The notes beneath the pieces were generated by a model. That model was not told the DNA's origin. It did no database searches and worked only from the letters and a program-made list of their open reading frames with translations. A stretch of 64,000 nucleotides of DNA from Niastella soli (GTDB taxonomy: Bacteria; Bacteroidota; Bacteroidia; Chitinophagales; Chitinophagaceae). The translations under genes and the position numbers were made by a program. Below, piece after piece: positions 45,929 through 53,667 of this stretch (positions are counted from its first letter, which is position 1; the number at the start of each line of letters is the position of its first letter). The stretch covers positions 62,001 to 126,000 of the forward strand of contig NZ_JAGHKO010000024.1 of assembly GCF_017742245.1 (NCBI RefSeq). The letters are read 5' to 3'.

Positions 45929-46378
45929 TTAGTCCTCCTCCACAACAGTAATTTGCAGAGAATCAAATTCCTCGGCAATCGTGGACTCTTCTGATTCATA
46001 AAATCGAATAACCGGCGGATTTTCCGGGTCAGCACTGAGGTCAAGCAGCAAGATCCCGCCATGGAACATTTCTGCATAGCTTTCGGGGCCATGGCAAAGA
46101 CCCAACAAACCAATTGGAAGCCACTCTTTGTTCTCAACTCTCTCTATACAATCATCATCCATAAAGTAATCGTAAATATCCATCAGATCACAGCTGTTGC
46201 CCTGTAGGAAATCTCCCATTTGTTCCTGGGTCATTCCTTTCATCTTGCTGCTCATTTCAGCATATTCCCCATCTAATTGCTCCCAGTCAAGCATGATCAG
46301 ATTTTCATTTTCTTCGTTAATTACAATCGTTAGATCTTTACCAATGTACGATTGCAATCTTTTTTTAATGGCTTCCAT
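45929..46378 (-). CDS. SUKH (SMI1/KNR4)-like protein
   Basis: This acidic cytoplasmic protein of 149 residues starts at the ATG at 46378; a TTG at 46387 is less likely. The pattern of an N-terminal helix (EAIKKRLQSYIGKDL), WLPIGLLGLCHGPESYAEMFHGGILLLDL in the middle and a short C-terminal strand (PPVIRFYESEES) resembles the SUKH fold. That fold is often found as immunity proteins or in polymorphic toxin neighbourhoods. No toxin gene is visible nearby. The family call is by eye, and the protein could also be an unrelated acidic protein. Confidence 0.55.
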   Translation of the reverse strand: MEAIKKRLQSYIGKDLTIVINEENENLIMLDWEQLDGEYAEMSSKMKGMTQEQMGDFLQGNSCDLMDIYDYFMDDDCIERVENKEWLPIGLLGLCHGPESYAEMFHGGILLLDLSADPENPPVIRFYESEESTIAEEFDSLQITVVEED

Positions 46379-46466
46379 AGTTTTCAAAGAATTTTAGATT
46401 GGCAAGTATAATAAATTATAATTATTTATATTATGAAATTGGACAAGTTACAACCTGACAATGTAC

Positions 46467-47357
46467 CTATTTCAATACACTGCTGCTGATCCATTTTACC
46501 TCATATTCGCTGCTATAAAAGAAGTAGCGGCCATCAGGAGTCAGGTACGGACAGTATTCATAGGTTTTTGTGTTGATACCGTAACCCATATTCCGGGGAT
46601 TGCTCCACCGGCCTTTTACGTTATGCGTTATATACAGGTCTGCTTCGCCAAAACCATCGGGCCGGGTAGAGGTATACACCAGGAACGATTCATCGGGAGC
46701 AATCATTGGATCATGTTCATCAAAGACGGAATTGATCACCGGACCTAAATTAACCGGTTCTTCATAGCCTTTGGCCGACTTTTTACTCATATACAGGTCT
46801 AGATTTGCATTGCGGTCTGAGGCGAAATAGATATTCCCCGACCGGGCAACAGAAACATAGTATTCCGTACTATCGCTATTTACCCCGGTCAGGTATTCGG
46901 GCGCCGTATATTCATCGCCCTGCTTTACCATTTGATAGATATTGTAATCTTTGGTGGTATCGGCTTTGCCATTGGGCCGGTTAGAGATAAAATACAGGGC
47001 GTTGTCGACCCCAATAAAAGGATCAGCATTTGAATACAAGGTATCAAACAGGGTGCTAATGGTGGCTTCCTGCCACTGGTTGTTTTTGTACCTGCTTTCA
47101 TAAATGATGTATTTCCCATTGCGACCCCGGGAAAAATAAAAGGTCTTTCCATCCGGAGAAAAAGCAGCATTAAAGTCCAGTCCCTCTTTTGATACAATGC
47201 CTGGCAAAAATATTTTAGCAATAGAATCGGGCCCTGGTTCCGGATAGGCAATGGTCGTACTATTTTTTCCGGAAGTATTGTTGGAAGAGCAGCTTATTAT
47301 ATGGAAGGCAAATACAATTAACAGCCATATCGGCAATAATGATGTATTGAATTTCAT
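46467..47357 (-). CDS. PD40 beta-propeller lipoprotein
   Basis: The 296-residue product has a lipoprotein signal with C23 (HIISCSSNN) and five TolB-like WD40/PD40 repeats with the motif pattern AFSPDGKTFYFSRGRNG, ALYFISNRPNG, NIYFASDRNANLDLYMSK and APDESFLVYTSTRPDGFGEADLYI. A five- or six-blade propeller is likely. It probably works in the periplasm or outer membrane as a binding module. It starts 31 bp after the sigma factor stop codon, so the two are co-transcribed. Confidence 0.85.
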   Translation of the reverse strand: MKFNTSLLPIWLLIVFAFHIISCSSNNTSGKNSTTIAYPEPGPDSIAKIFLPGIVSKEGLDFNAAFSPDGKTFYFSRGRNGKYIIYESRYKNNQWQEATISTLFDTLYSNADPFIGVDNALYFISNRPNGKADTTKDYNIYQMVKQGDEYTAPEYLTGVNSDSTEYYVSVARSGNIYFASDRNANLDLYMSKKSAKGYEEPVNLGPVINSVFDEHDPMIAPDESFLVYTSTRPDGFGEADLYITHNVKGRWSNPRNMGYGINTKTYEYCPYLTPDGRYFFYSSEYEVKWISSSVLK

Positions 47358-47388
47358 CGATAGGTTTTTTATTGGCTATCTGCCTTTC

Positions 47389-47964
47389 TCACAGGTGCAT
47401 CAGGAATAATTCTACAATAATGAAATCTTTTAAATGTAACCGCATAAACTTAAGTGATTGCGTTACATGATATTCAACAGCCTTTTCAGAAAGATTCATG
47501 TGTTGGGCTATTTCCTTGGTAGAACGTTTTTCATACCTGCTTAACCGGAAGATCTCCTGGGTTTTCTGTGGCAGCTTTTTTATAGTATTATCAATGGCAA
47601 TAGATAGTTCGTGTAACAACAACCTTGATTCTGAGAGGTTTTCCTGTACATTCATTTGCGCTGAGGCTGACTGGTAATATTTCTCACGAATAAGTTGTGC
47701 ACGAATGTAATCGATTACCTGGTAACGTATGGCCGATTGGAGATAGGCCTGTAGTTGTTGTATCTGGGCAGTTTCCCGCTTTACCCATAAACTGACAAAA
47801 ATGTTTTGTACCAGTTCTTCGGCTATGGGTTTTGATTTCACTTTTTTCAATGCGGCGAGCAACACCATTTCACTATAGCGCGCATAAATTTCCTCCAAAG
47901 CAGATGCATCACCGGCTTTGAGTAGTTTTAGCAATATCGCATCGTCAAATAGCTTGTAATTCAT
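47389..47964 (-). CDS. ECF RNA polymerase sigma factor
   Basis: From the ATG at 47964 the product is 191 residues, with region 2 (KPIAEELVQNIFVSLWVKRE) and region 4 (RSTKEIAQHMNLSEKAVEYHV). The type is the FecR-linked Bacteroidota ECF group. It is the first gene of a leftward unit with a PD40 lipoprotein and a SUKH-like protein. The nearest FecR lies at 44660-45721 and is the likely anti-sigma partner. The 303-bp spacer to the DinB gene at 48268 holds two divergent promoters. Confidence 0.88.
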   Translation of the reverse strand: MNYKLFDDAILLKLLKAGDASALEEIYARYSEMVLLAALKKVKSKPIAEELVQNIFVSLWVKRETAQIQQLQAYLQSAIRYQVIDYIRAQLIREKYYQSASAQMNVQENLSESRLLLHELSIAIDNTIKKLPQKTQEIFRLSRYEKRSTKEIAQHMNLSEKAVEYHVTQSLKFMRLHLKDFIIVELFLMHL

Positions 47965-48267
47965 ATGGCTGGCAATACAAATATAACTAATTAGAACGTG
48001 TGAAAATGTATATAAAGCGAATTGTATTACTAACACTAAATGTCGAACTAATTAAGGAATAATCAGCTTTCGGTTGTACTAACAGGCTAATTGCCGATAT
48101 AAAGAAGCTAATATAGGATAAGGATGTTATAGGCGCTTTTATGCGCTGTTTTTAAATAAATATTACTTATTAGAAATTTTCTTAATTTTGAAGCCTTCTT
48201 CATTTTATCCTCTCTATTAAAACGGATAACCGATACCCGGTTTTGTTCACCCATAAAACGATTGTAT
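47965..48267. other. Divergent spacer between ECF sigma and DinB genes
   Basis: No gene is present. TAATTTTG at 48183-48190 matches the -7 consensus TAnnTTTG for the rightward DinB gene, but no -33 TTG was found. A short GCGC hairpin lies at 48133-48146. Confidence 0.4.
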
Positions 48268-48873
48268 ATGAAAAAAATGTTTCTAGTGGCGTCATCCATC
48301 GTGATGCTTTCCTTTTTGGTTGCAGATAATACCATTAGCAAAAAGGAAAGGAACTATGCCACCAAATTGCTAAAAGACACCGAAAAAGCTGTTTTTGAAC
48401 AGGTAAAAGGATTGACCCCGGCCCAATTGACGTTTAAGCCCGCACCTGACCGGTGGAGTGTTGAAGAATGCGTTAAACATATTGCCGCCAGTGAGGAAAT
48501 GTTGTGGCAAATGGCTGATGGAACAATAAAACAACCGGCCAACCCCGAAAAGAAATCTGAAATAAAGTTTACCGATGAACAACTGGTGCAAAAAATTGAG
48601 GATCGCACCAATAAGGTAAAGACGGTAGAAAAGCTGCAACCGGAGAATATTCCATTAAAGAGCACCGAGGAAGCATTGGACTCTTTTAAAAAGAACCGGG
48701 AAAAACTGATTGATTATGTAAAAGGGACCAATGAAGATCTGCGTGCGCATATTGCCACCATGCCCTTTGGTTCGGTAGATAGTTATCAGTTGTTTTTATT
48801 TATTGCTGCGCACAGCAACCGGCATACTCAACAGATCATGGAGGTAAAAGCCGATCCTAATTTTCCCAAATGA
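48268..48873 (+). CDS. DinB-family protein with N-terminal export signal
   Basis: The 201-residue protein from the ATG at 48268 has a hydrophobic signal-like segment (about 3-19) and a DinB fold. KPAPDRWSVEECVKHIAASEEM contains H71, and the C-terminal AAHSNRHTQQIM supplies the other two His of the metal site. Export would be unusual for this family, most of which are cytoplasmic, though similar secreted members occur in Bacteroidota. It is divergent from the ECF sigma gene at 47389 and ends in a good terminator. Confidence 0.85.
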   Translation: MKKMFLVASSIVMLSFLVADNTISKKERNYATKLLKDTEKAVFEQVKGLTPAQLTFKPAPDRWSVEECVKHIAASEEMLWQMADGTIKQPANPEKKSEIKFTDEQLVQKIEDRTNKVKTVEKLQPENIPLKSTEEALDSFKKNREKLIDYVKGTNEDLRAHIATMPFGSVDSYQLFLFIAAHSNRHTQQIMEVKADPNFPK

Positions 48874-48920
48874 AGAAAGGTGGCGAAACGAAAAACTGAA
48901 ATGTTGACAAAATAGCTATA

Positions 48921-48956
48921 ACGGTCAAAGGAATACACTCCTTTGACCGTTTTTTA
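48921..48956. terminator. Terminator between convergent genes
   Basis: ACGGTCAAAGGA (48921-48932) pairs perfectly with TCCTTTGACCGT (48939-48950), followed by TTTTTAT. It lies between the DinB stop and the stop of the minus-strand gene at 48960. Confidence 0.85.
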
Positions 48957-48959
48957 TTT

Positions 48960-49532
48960 TTAATTTTTAGTGATACCTGCTCTGGTCTTCTCTAAAAGGG
49001 TATTCACTTTAAATTTATTGGAGTAACTGTCATAATGAGCCAATTCAGCATCGTTGCGGAACTGCGCATCAAGAAACAGGTGAAAGGGGGAGTTATCGGG
49101 AAATGAACGCTTGAGGTTATCTACAGTCAACGGAACTATTTCTCCTTTGCCATACGTGGAATAGAAATACTTCCGCACCCGTTGTGTTCCCTTGGGTTGT
49201 GAAGTGTACACATCTCTATAATAGATCCAGACCGGGCCTTTTTCCAGGAAATAATAAGGGGTGAAGTTCCAGGTGCGAACAATGTCTTTTTTGTTCTTAT
49301 AAGCATAGATCTCATCTTTGAACACATGTACCTTTTCGCCCTTGTGCTTCACAATAATATATGGCTTTGCAATAAATTCATTGAACCTTATTTTGTTATC
49401 CTCCGCTGGGCTGTTTGTGGCATAAGTAAGTCTGTTGTTTTCAAAATCATCGTAGGTGACGTATACTCCACTTTGGGCATTAACTCCTATTCCGGACGCT
49501 ATAAATGATAATGCCATAAATATCGTTCTCAT
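48960..49532 (-). CDS. Secreted hypothetical protein
   Basis: The 190-residue product has a signal peptide (1-20, GVNAQS). The mature protein has many aromatic and charged residues in strand-like stretches (YVTYDDFENNRLTYATNSP, VHVFKDEIYAYKNK, GPVWIYYRDV) and a likely helical C-terminus (FRNDAELAHYDSYSNKF). No domain is recognised. Periplasmic or surface location is likely. Confidence 0.75.
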   Translation of the reverse strand: MRTIFMALSFIASGIGVNAQSGVYVTYDDFENNRLTYATNSPAEDNKIRFNEFIAKPYIIVKHKGEKVHVFKDEIYAYKNKKDIVRTWNFTPYYFLEKGPVWIYYRDVYTSQPKGTQRVRKYFYSTYGKGEIVPLTVDNLKRSFPDNSPFHLFLDAQFRNDAELAHYDSYSNKFKVNTLLEKTRAGITKN

Positions 49533-49666
49533 GATCTAATGTTTTAGTGATGATGCTATAAAGGCTGCAGGAACAGGTTAAAATGAACCGGTAATAGTAA
49601 ATGATCAATAAAACAGCATGATCGCTGCTATTCAATCCATTCAAGAGATGGGGGAGTAGTGAAGGA

Positions 49667-50041
49667 TCAGATCCGGTGTATGCAATTAAGAATAAAGAGG
49701 GGAATGGAAGCCGGCTGTGGTGGTGCATTGTTTAGAGGATACGCTTCTGTTAGCGTAGCCACTGCATGAAATGAATAGCCAGGAAAATCAGAAGCGATGG
49801 TTACTGGAAAGCTTTTTGCAACCCTGATCTGATTATCGGTATGTTTTTGCTCATGGCCCAGCTTTACCTGTTTGTGCTCCTCATTGCAATCCTTATTTTC
49901 CTTATTCAAAAGATCATGGTGAGCACTTTCACCAAGACCAACAGCAACCAGGTTTTCCAGGCAACAATCCAGCCGCAACGTAGCACCAAGGGTGCTGGTG
50001 AGATAAACGAGGGCCAATATGGTTACCAAATACTTTTTCAT
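49667..50041 (-). CDS. HYC_CC_PP-family protein variant
   Basis: The 124-residue product begins like the Bacteroidota HYC_CC_PP family (MKKYLVTILALVYLTSTLGA) and ends with a Pro-rich segment (LNNAPPQPASIP). In place of the family's HYC triad near residue 24-26 the sequence is LDCC, and the following region is rich in His, Cys, Glu and Lys (HHDLLNKENKDCNEEHK). The family is small, secreted and of unknown role; the Cys/His content suggests metal binding. This looks like a diverged member. Confidence 0.65.
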   Translation of the reverse strand: MKKYLVTILALVYLTSTLGATLRLDCCLENLVAVGLGESAHHDLLNKENKDCNEEHKQVKLGHEQKHTDNQIRVAKSFPVTIASDFPGYSFHAVATLTEAYPLNNAPPQPASIPLFILNCIHRI

Positions 50042-50530
50042 GAGTTGCTACCGCAAAAATAGCAATAGTTGTGCTTGGTTTTACTCTTTCGATTTATTGA
50101 TTTATAGCTTTTAATACCAAATTAACAGGGTGCAATTGAATGCATTAATTAAATAAGCAAAACCGAATTATGAATGTTTGGGATGAAGTTGATCGCAAAT
50201 GAAGGCAGGCGGTAGGAAGATCTGGAGAATTTTTACTGTTTTGATTGTGAAACTGAACTTAAAGGTGGAAGGGTGTTATTTTGCTTTTGTAAGACACAAT
50301 ATTGCAAAATAAAAAAAGCCGATGACCCGGCTTTTAGTCAAGGTCATAAAATGATTTTGCCATAGAAGGTACAGAAAGCATTTTAAGGAAATAGCTTTTT
50401 AAAAGCTGTTTTCAAAACAAATTTCGGGAGACCTCACCTGGCTGTAGAGAAGAGTAGATGTTGATAAACGAATATAAGAAATTATCTTTATGAATCAATC
50501 GAGCAACCAAATTTATGTTTATATACCCAT
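50042..50530. other. Intergenic region with one terminator
   Basis: No protein gene could be supported in these 489 bp. The only clear structure is the hairpin at 50314-50335. A small RNA cannot be excluded but nothing positive points to one. Confidence 0.5.
50314..50335 (-). terminator. Terminator of the metallohydrolase gene
   Basis: AAAAGCCG (50314-50321) pairs with CGGCTTTT (50328-50335). On the minus strand a run of seven T residues follows, so it most likely ends transcripts from the gene at 50531, about 200 nt upstream. Confidence 0.65.
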
Positions 50531-51385
50531 CTACCACAAACGCAATTGTGTATACGATTGCTTGATGCGCAAAGATGCGTCTGTTTTTTGTGGGAGTGAA
50601 ATAGGATCTGTATCTGGAGTTGACTGCACATGGTAAACTGCGGTTTCTTCAAATCGGCTGGCCACTATGATCTGTGTGTTGCCAGCATACTCATTGAACA
50701 ATTGCTGAACCAGTTGGGGTGAATTATTGTCTCGCGATAGGTGGGCGAGTAACAGATGGCTCATGTAAGATGGCCGGTGTTTGGTAAATACTTCCAACGC
50801 CTGCTTATTGGAAAGATGTCCATGACCACCACGGATGCGATTTTTTAAATGCCGGGGATAGCTTCCTTTCTCCAACATCTCTTCATCATAATTGGCTTCC
50901 AGAAAAGCTGCATGGCAATATTTAAAGTGTAACGCCAAATGATCGCAGGGTGAACCTATGTCGGTAAAGATGCCAATGTTCACATTGTTGCCATTGACAA
51001 TAAAACTATGCGGTTCGGCGGCATCATGAAATTTGGGGAATGCCTGAATGGCGAGCTCGCCGATCTGAACCGGTTCATACGGTTTAAAGGCAATTACCTG
51101 CTCTTTTTTTATATCAATGTTGCCGTGGTACAAAGTAGCATCGGTTATATATACCGGCAATTGGTATTTTTTGGCCAGTACCGGAATACCACTGATGTGA
51201 TCAGTATGTTCGTGTGAAACAAAAATGGCTTTTACAGTTTGCATCGATAATCCTATGCGGGCCATGCGTCGTTCGGTTTCGCGGCAGGAGATGCCGGCAT
51301 CTACCAGGATGGCTTCCTGGCCGTTGCCCACGTAATAACAGTTTCCATTACTTCCCGAATTCAGCGATGCAATATACAACGACAT
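50531..51385 (-). CDS. MBL-fold metallohydrolase, WalJ/YycJ-like
   Basis: This 284-residue cytoplasmic protein starts LNSGSNGNCYYVG, typical of the WalJ/YycJ group. It has the zinc-binding HEHTDH motif at H58-H63, further ligands in FPKFHDAAEPHSF and FTDIGSP, and SHLLLAHLSRDNN near the end. Related proteins are 5' exonucleases linked to DNA repair and cell-wall regulation in Firmicutes; activity here is inferred. The C-terminal 35 residues are a variable tail. Confidence 0.85.
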   Translation of the reverse strand: MSLYIASLNSGSNGNCYYVGNGQEAILVDAGISCRETERRMARIGLSMQTVKAIFVSHEHTDHISGIPVLAKKYQLPVYITDATLYHGNIDIKKEQVIAFKPYEPVQIGELAIQAFPKFHDAAEPHSFIVNGNNVNIGIFTDIGSPCDHLALHFKYCHAAFLEANYDEEMLEKGSYPRHLKNRIRGGHGHLSNKQALEVFTKHRPSYMSHLLLAHLSRDNNSPQLVQQLFNEYAGNTQIIVASRFEETAVYHVQSTPDTDPISLPQKTDASLRIKQSYTQLRLW

Positions 51386-51528
51386 GTTGGGTGCAAATAT
51401 AGGTTTTAATTCATCGACACAATTTCCATTTTCACCGAGGAACCGCCTGTCAGGCGCGAATAAGGCTTAAACTTTACAAATAAATCCGGTCAGACAAAGC
51501 ATAACTCTACACAACCAAATCAAAAAGC

Positions 51529-52266
51529 ATGGAAAGAAAACATTTTCTGAAGAATGGATTAGCCGCCCTTGGTCTGGCCGCTATTGCTCCTTTAGCCAGT
51601 GCCTGTAAAAAAGAAGCAGATTCCACAGATGGGGATTCCTCTTCCGGTACCGAAACGGGCTCCTGCACGGTATCGCCAACAGAAACTGAAGGCCCGTTTC
51701 CCACCAAATCGCCCAGCACGCTCGTAAAATCCGATATTACGGGCGACAGGACAGGGGTGCCATTCACCATCAAGATCACTGTCAAAAACAAGAACGGCGA
51801 TTGTTCGGCATTAAGCGGCGCCCTGGTCGATATCTGGCATTGCGATAAGGATGGCAATTATTCTGAGTACGGCGGTACTGGTATGCAATCAACCAATTAC
51901 ACATCGGTACACTTTTTACGGGGCCGACAAACCACTGATTCTAATGGCTTAGTAACATTTACCTCCATTTTTCCTGGTTGGTATTCCGGCCGGTCTACCC
52001 ATATTCATGTTCACATTTATAACACGGCTGGCAAGTCTTTGCTGGTAACCCAGATCTCCTTTCCCGAAGGCAGTGATAGTGCTGTAGTTGCCGTAAATGG
52101 CAGCGGCGGTACTTCTTATGGTTATACCAAAGGCATGAGTGGATATACCTATAAAGAAAAAGATAACGTATTCAGCGATGATAGTGCCAATATTGAATTG
52201 TCAACGGTGACCGGCAGTTTGTCTGGCGGCTATACGCTTACCCATACGATTAATGTGGCAGCTTAA
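51529..52266 (+). CDS. Intradiol ring-cleavage dioxygenase-like lipoprotein
   Basis: The 245-residue protein has a lipoprotein signal with C26 (LASACKKE) and an intradiol dioxygenase domain (about 48-195). The Fe(III) ligands appear present: Y111 in KDGNYSEYG, Y152 in FPGWYSGR, and H158 and H160 in THIHVH. The spacing between the second Tyr and first His is short, as in the exported intradiol-like group rather than in classical protocatechuate dioxygenase. It may cleave a catechol-type substrate outside the cytoplasm. An unknown gene and a pirin gene follow on the same strand. Confidence 0.85.
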   Translation: MERKHFLKNGLAALGLAAIAPLASACKKEADSTDGDSSSGTETGSCTVSPTETEGPFPTKSPSTLVKSDITGDRTGVPFTIKITVKNKNGDCSALSGALVDIWHCDKDGNYSEYGGTGMQSTNYTSVHFLRGRQTTDSNGLVTFTSIFPGWYSGRSTHIHVHIYNTAGKSLLVTQISFPEGSDSAVVAVNGSGGTSYGYTKGMSGYTYKEKDNVFSDDSANIELSTVTGSLSGGYTLTHTINVAA

Positions 52267-52277
52267 TAAGTGGGTGT

Positions 52278-52799
52278 ATGTATAAAGGAACAATCAGATT
52301 GTGTTATAGAAAAGTGATTGATGTTCATTCGGTAAAACCATGGGACAAACTGGTGTTTGAGGATACCTATAATGAGCTCCTGCTGCAATCGCAATACTAT
52401 AACCAGGAAAAGAAATATACTTCCTTCAGCGATCTTATTACTCATGTGCCGGCGGCCGAAAAGTTACATTTTCTCGTAAGCGCCGCCGTCATTGGGTATT
52501 TGCAACAATTGCAAGGAAAGGTTCCCGATCTGTTAAACAGCCTCGGCCGATTGTTTCTCCCGTTTAATAACTACCGGTTCGAGATCATCAACTCTGATTT
52601 GCTACATAAAGCCAAACACCAGGTGGCAATTAATTTTTTTTCTGACCACCTGGAATGGCTTGACACGATCAACAACCAGTTATTACTCTCCATTCCCGGT
52701 AATCTGGAAAATGGAGAACAATTGACCGAGCTGTTTACGATACCGCCTTTTGTAAGCGTTTATTCAATAAAACCAACAGCAAACCATGGTGCAGCATAA
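52278..52799 (+). CDS. Hypothetical protein in dioxygenase-pirin operon
   Basis: The 173-residue product has no signal peptide and is not recognised. It has a mixed helix pattern with hydrophobic stretches (KLHFLVSAAVIGYLQQLQ, LLNSLGRLFLPFNNYRFEII). It starts 11 bp after the dioxygenase stop and overlaps the pirin start by 14 bp, so translation is coupled with pirin. The function probably relates to its neighbours, but the sequence gives no direct hint. Confidence 0.7.
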   Translation: MYKGTIRLCYRKVIDVHSVKPWDKLVFEDTYNELLLQSQYYNQEKKYTSFSDLITHVPAAEKLHFLVSAAVIGYLQQLQGKVPDLLNSLGRLFLPFNNYRFEIINSDLLHKAKHQVAINFFSDHLEWLDTINNQLLLSIPGNLENGEQLTELFTIPPFVSVYSIKPTANHGAA

Positions 52800-53499
52800 C
52801 AAGGGAAAAATATTCCTGGCTGAAGAACGGGGGCATCAGGAGATAGATTGGTTCCGAAGTTACAACACGTTCAACTTCGGCCACTATAACCAGGCGCACA
52901 AAACTCCGTTCGGTCCATTGTATGTACTGAACGATGATACCCTGGCTGGTGGCAAAAGCATCTCTATGACCGTTGAAGCTGATTCGGTAATAGTGCTTAT
53001 ACCGGTTGTAGGAACTATTGCTTACACCGACAGCTGCGGACATGCAAACTATATTTCAGCTGGTGAATGTCAGTTGTATACAACACCAAAAGATACTACC
53101 ATTCAAATAAGCAATCCGTATCAGGACGAACTGGTGAACTTTTTGCAGATCTGGTTGCATGCTTCAGGAACTGATACCGATAATGCTCCGCTTGCAATTG
53201 CTTTTGATATTATAAATAAGAATAACCAGGTAGTGCCAATACCCGTCAATCACCCGCATTACAAATTCAGCATTGGTAAATTCCAGGGGCGTCAGGAATC
53301 TGTATATAAACTGAGCGATACCCGGAACGGACTATTCGCATTTGTTATTCAGGGCGCTTTTGAAGTACAATACCGCTTATTGCATCCACGCGATGGGCTG
53401 GCTTTGTGGGAAGCCCCGGAAGTAGAGTGGGAGGCATTAAGCAACGAGGCTATAATCTTAGTTATGGAAATCCCGTTTTTGAATGAAAATGACCTGTAA
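52786..53499 (+). CDS. Pirin-like cupin protein
   Basis: The 237-residue protein has the pirin N-terminal layout (FNFGHYNQAHKTPFGPLYVLNDD, with the Phe-Gly-His region), a bicupin fold, and a C-terminal cupin with PRDGLALWEAPEVEWEALS. In YhhW-type pirins this fold binds iron and may have quercetinase activity. The usual two to three metal-binding His of the first cupin are not all obvious here, so metal binding is uncertain. It is translationally coupled to the preceding gene. Confidence 0.8.
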   Translation: MVQHNKGKIFLAEERGHQEIDWFRSYNTFNFGHYNQAHKTPFGPLYVLNDDTLAGGKSISMTVEADSVIVLIPVVGTIAYTDSCGHANYISAGECQLYTTPKDTTIQISNPYQDELVNFLQIWLHASGTDTDNAPLAIAFDIINKNNQVVPIPVNHPHYKFSIGKFQGRQESVYKLSDTRNGLFAFVIQGAFEVQYRLLHPRDGLALWEAPEVEWEALSNEAIILVMEIPFLNENDL

Positions 53500-53667
53500 G
53501 ATTCATCGAGTGTTGCATTATTGGGCTGTTGTATTGAATCTGACAGGTCATTTTAATGAACTACGACTTGTCAGAGCCTGCCCCGCTTTGCAGGGACCGC
53601 TTAATCGCACTAATTGTTCAGCACCCGATGGCGGAATCTTACAGGTCTAAGCTATCTCTTACTTCAA

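Noticed and set aside
51444-51456. CGCCTG-T-CAGGCG palindrome upstream of the intradiol dioxygenase gene
   Set aside because: It is short, with a 1-nt loop, no T-run and no matching partner site; it is compatible with chance.
53578-53600. CCTGC/GCAGG hairpin between pirin and susD genes as terminator
   Set aside because: The stem is only 5-6 bp and no T-run follows on either strand.
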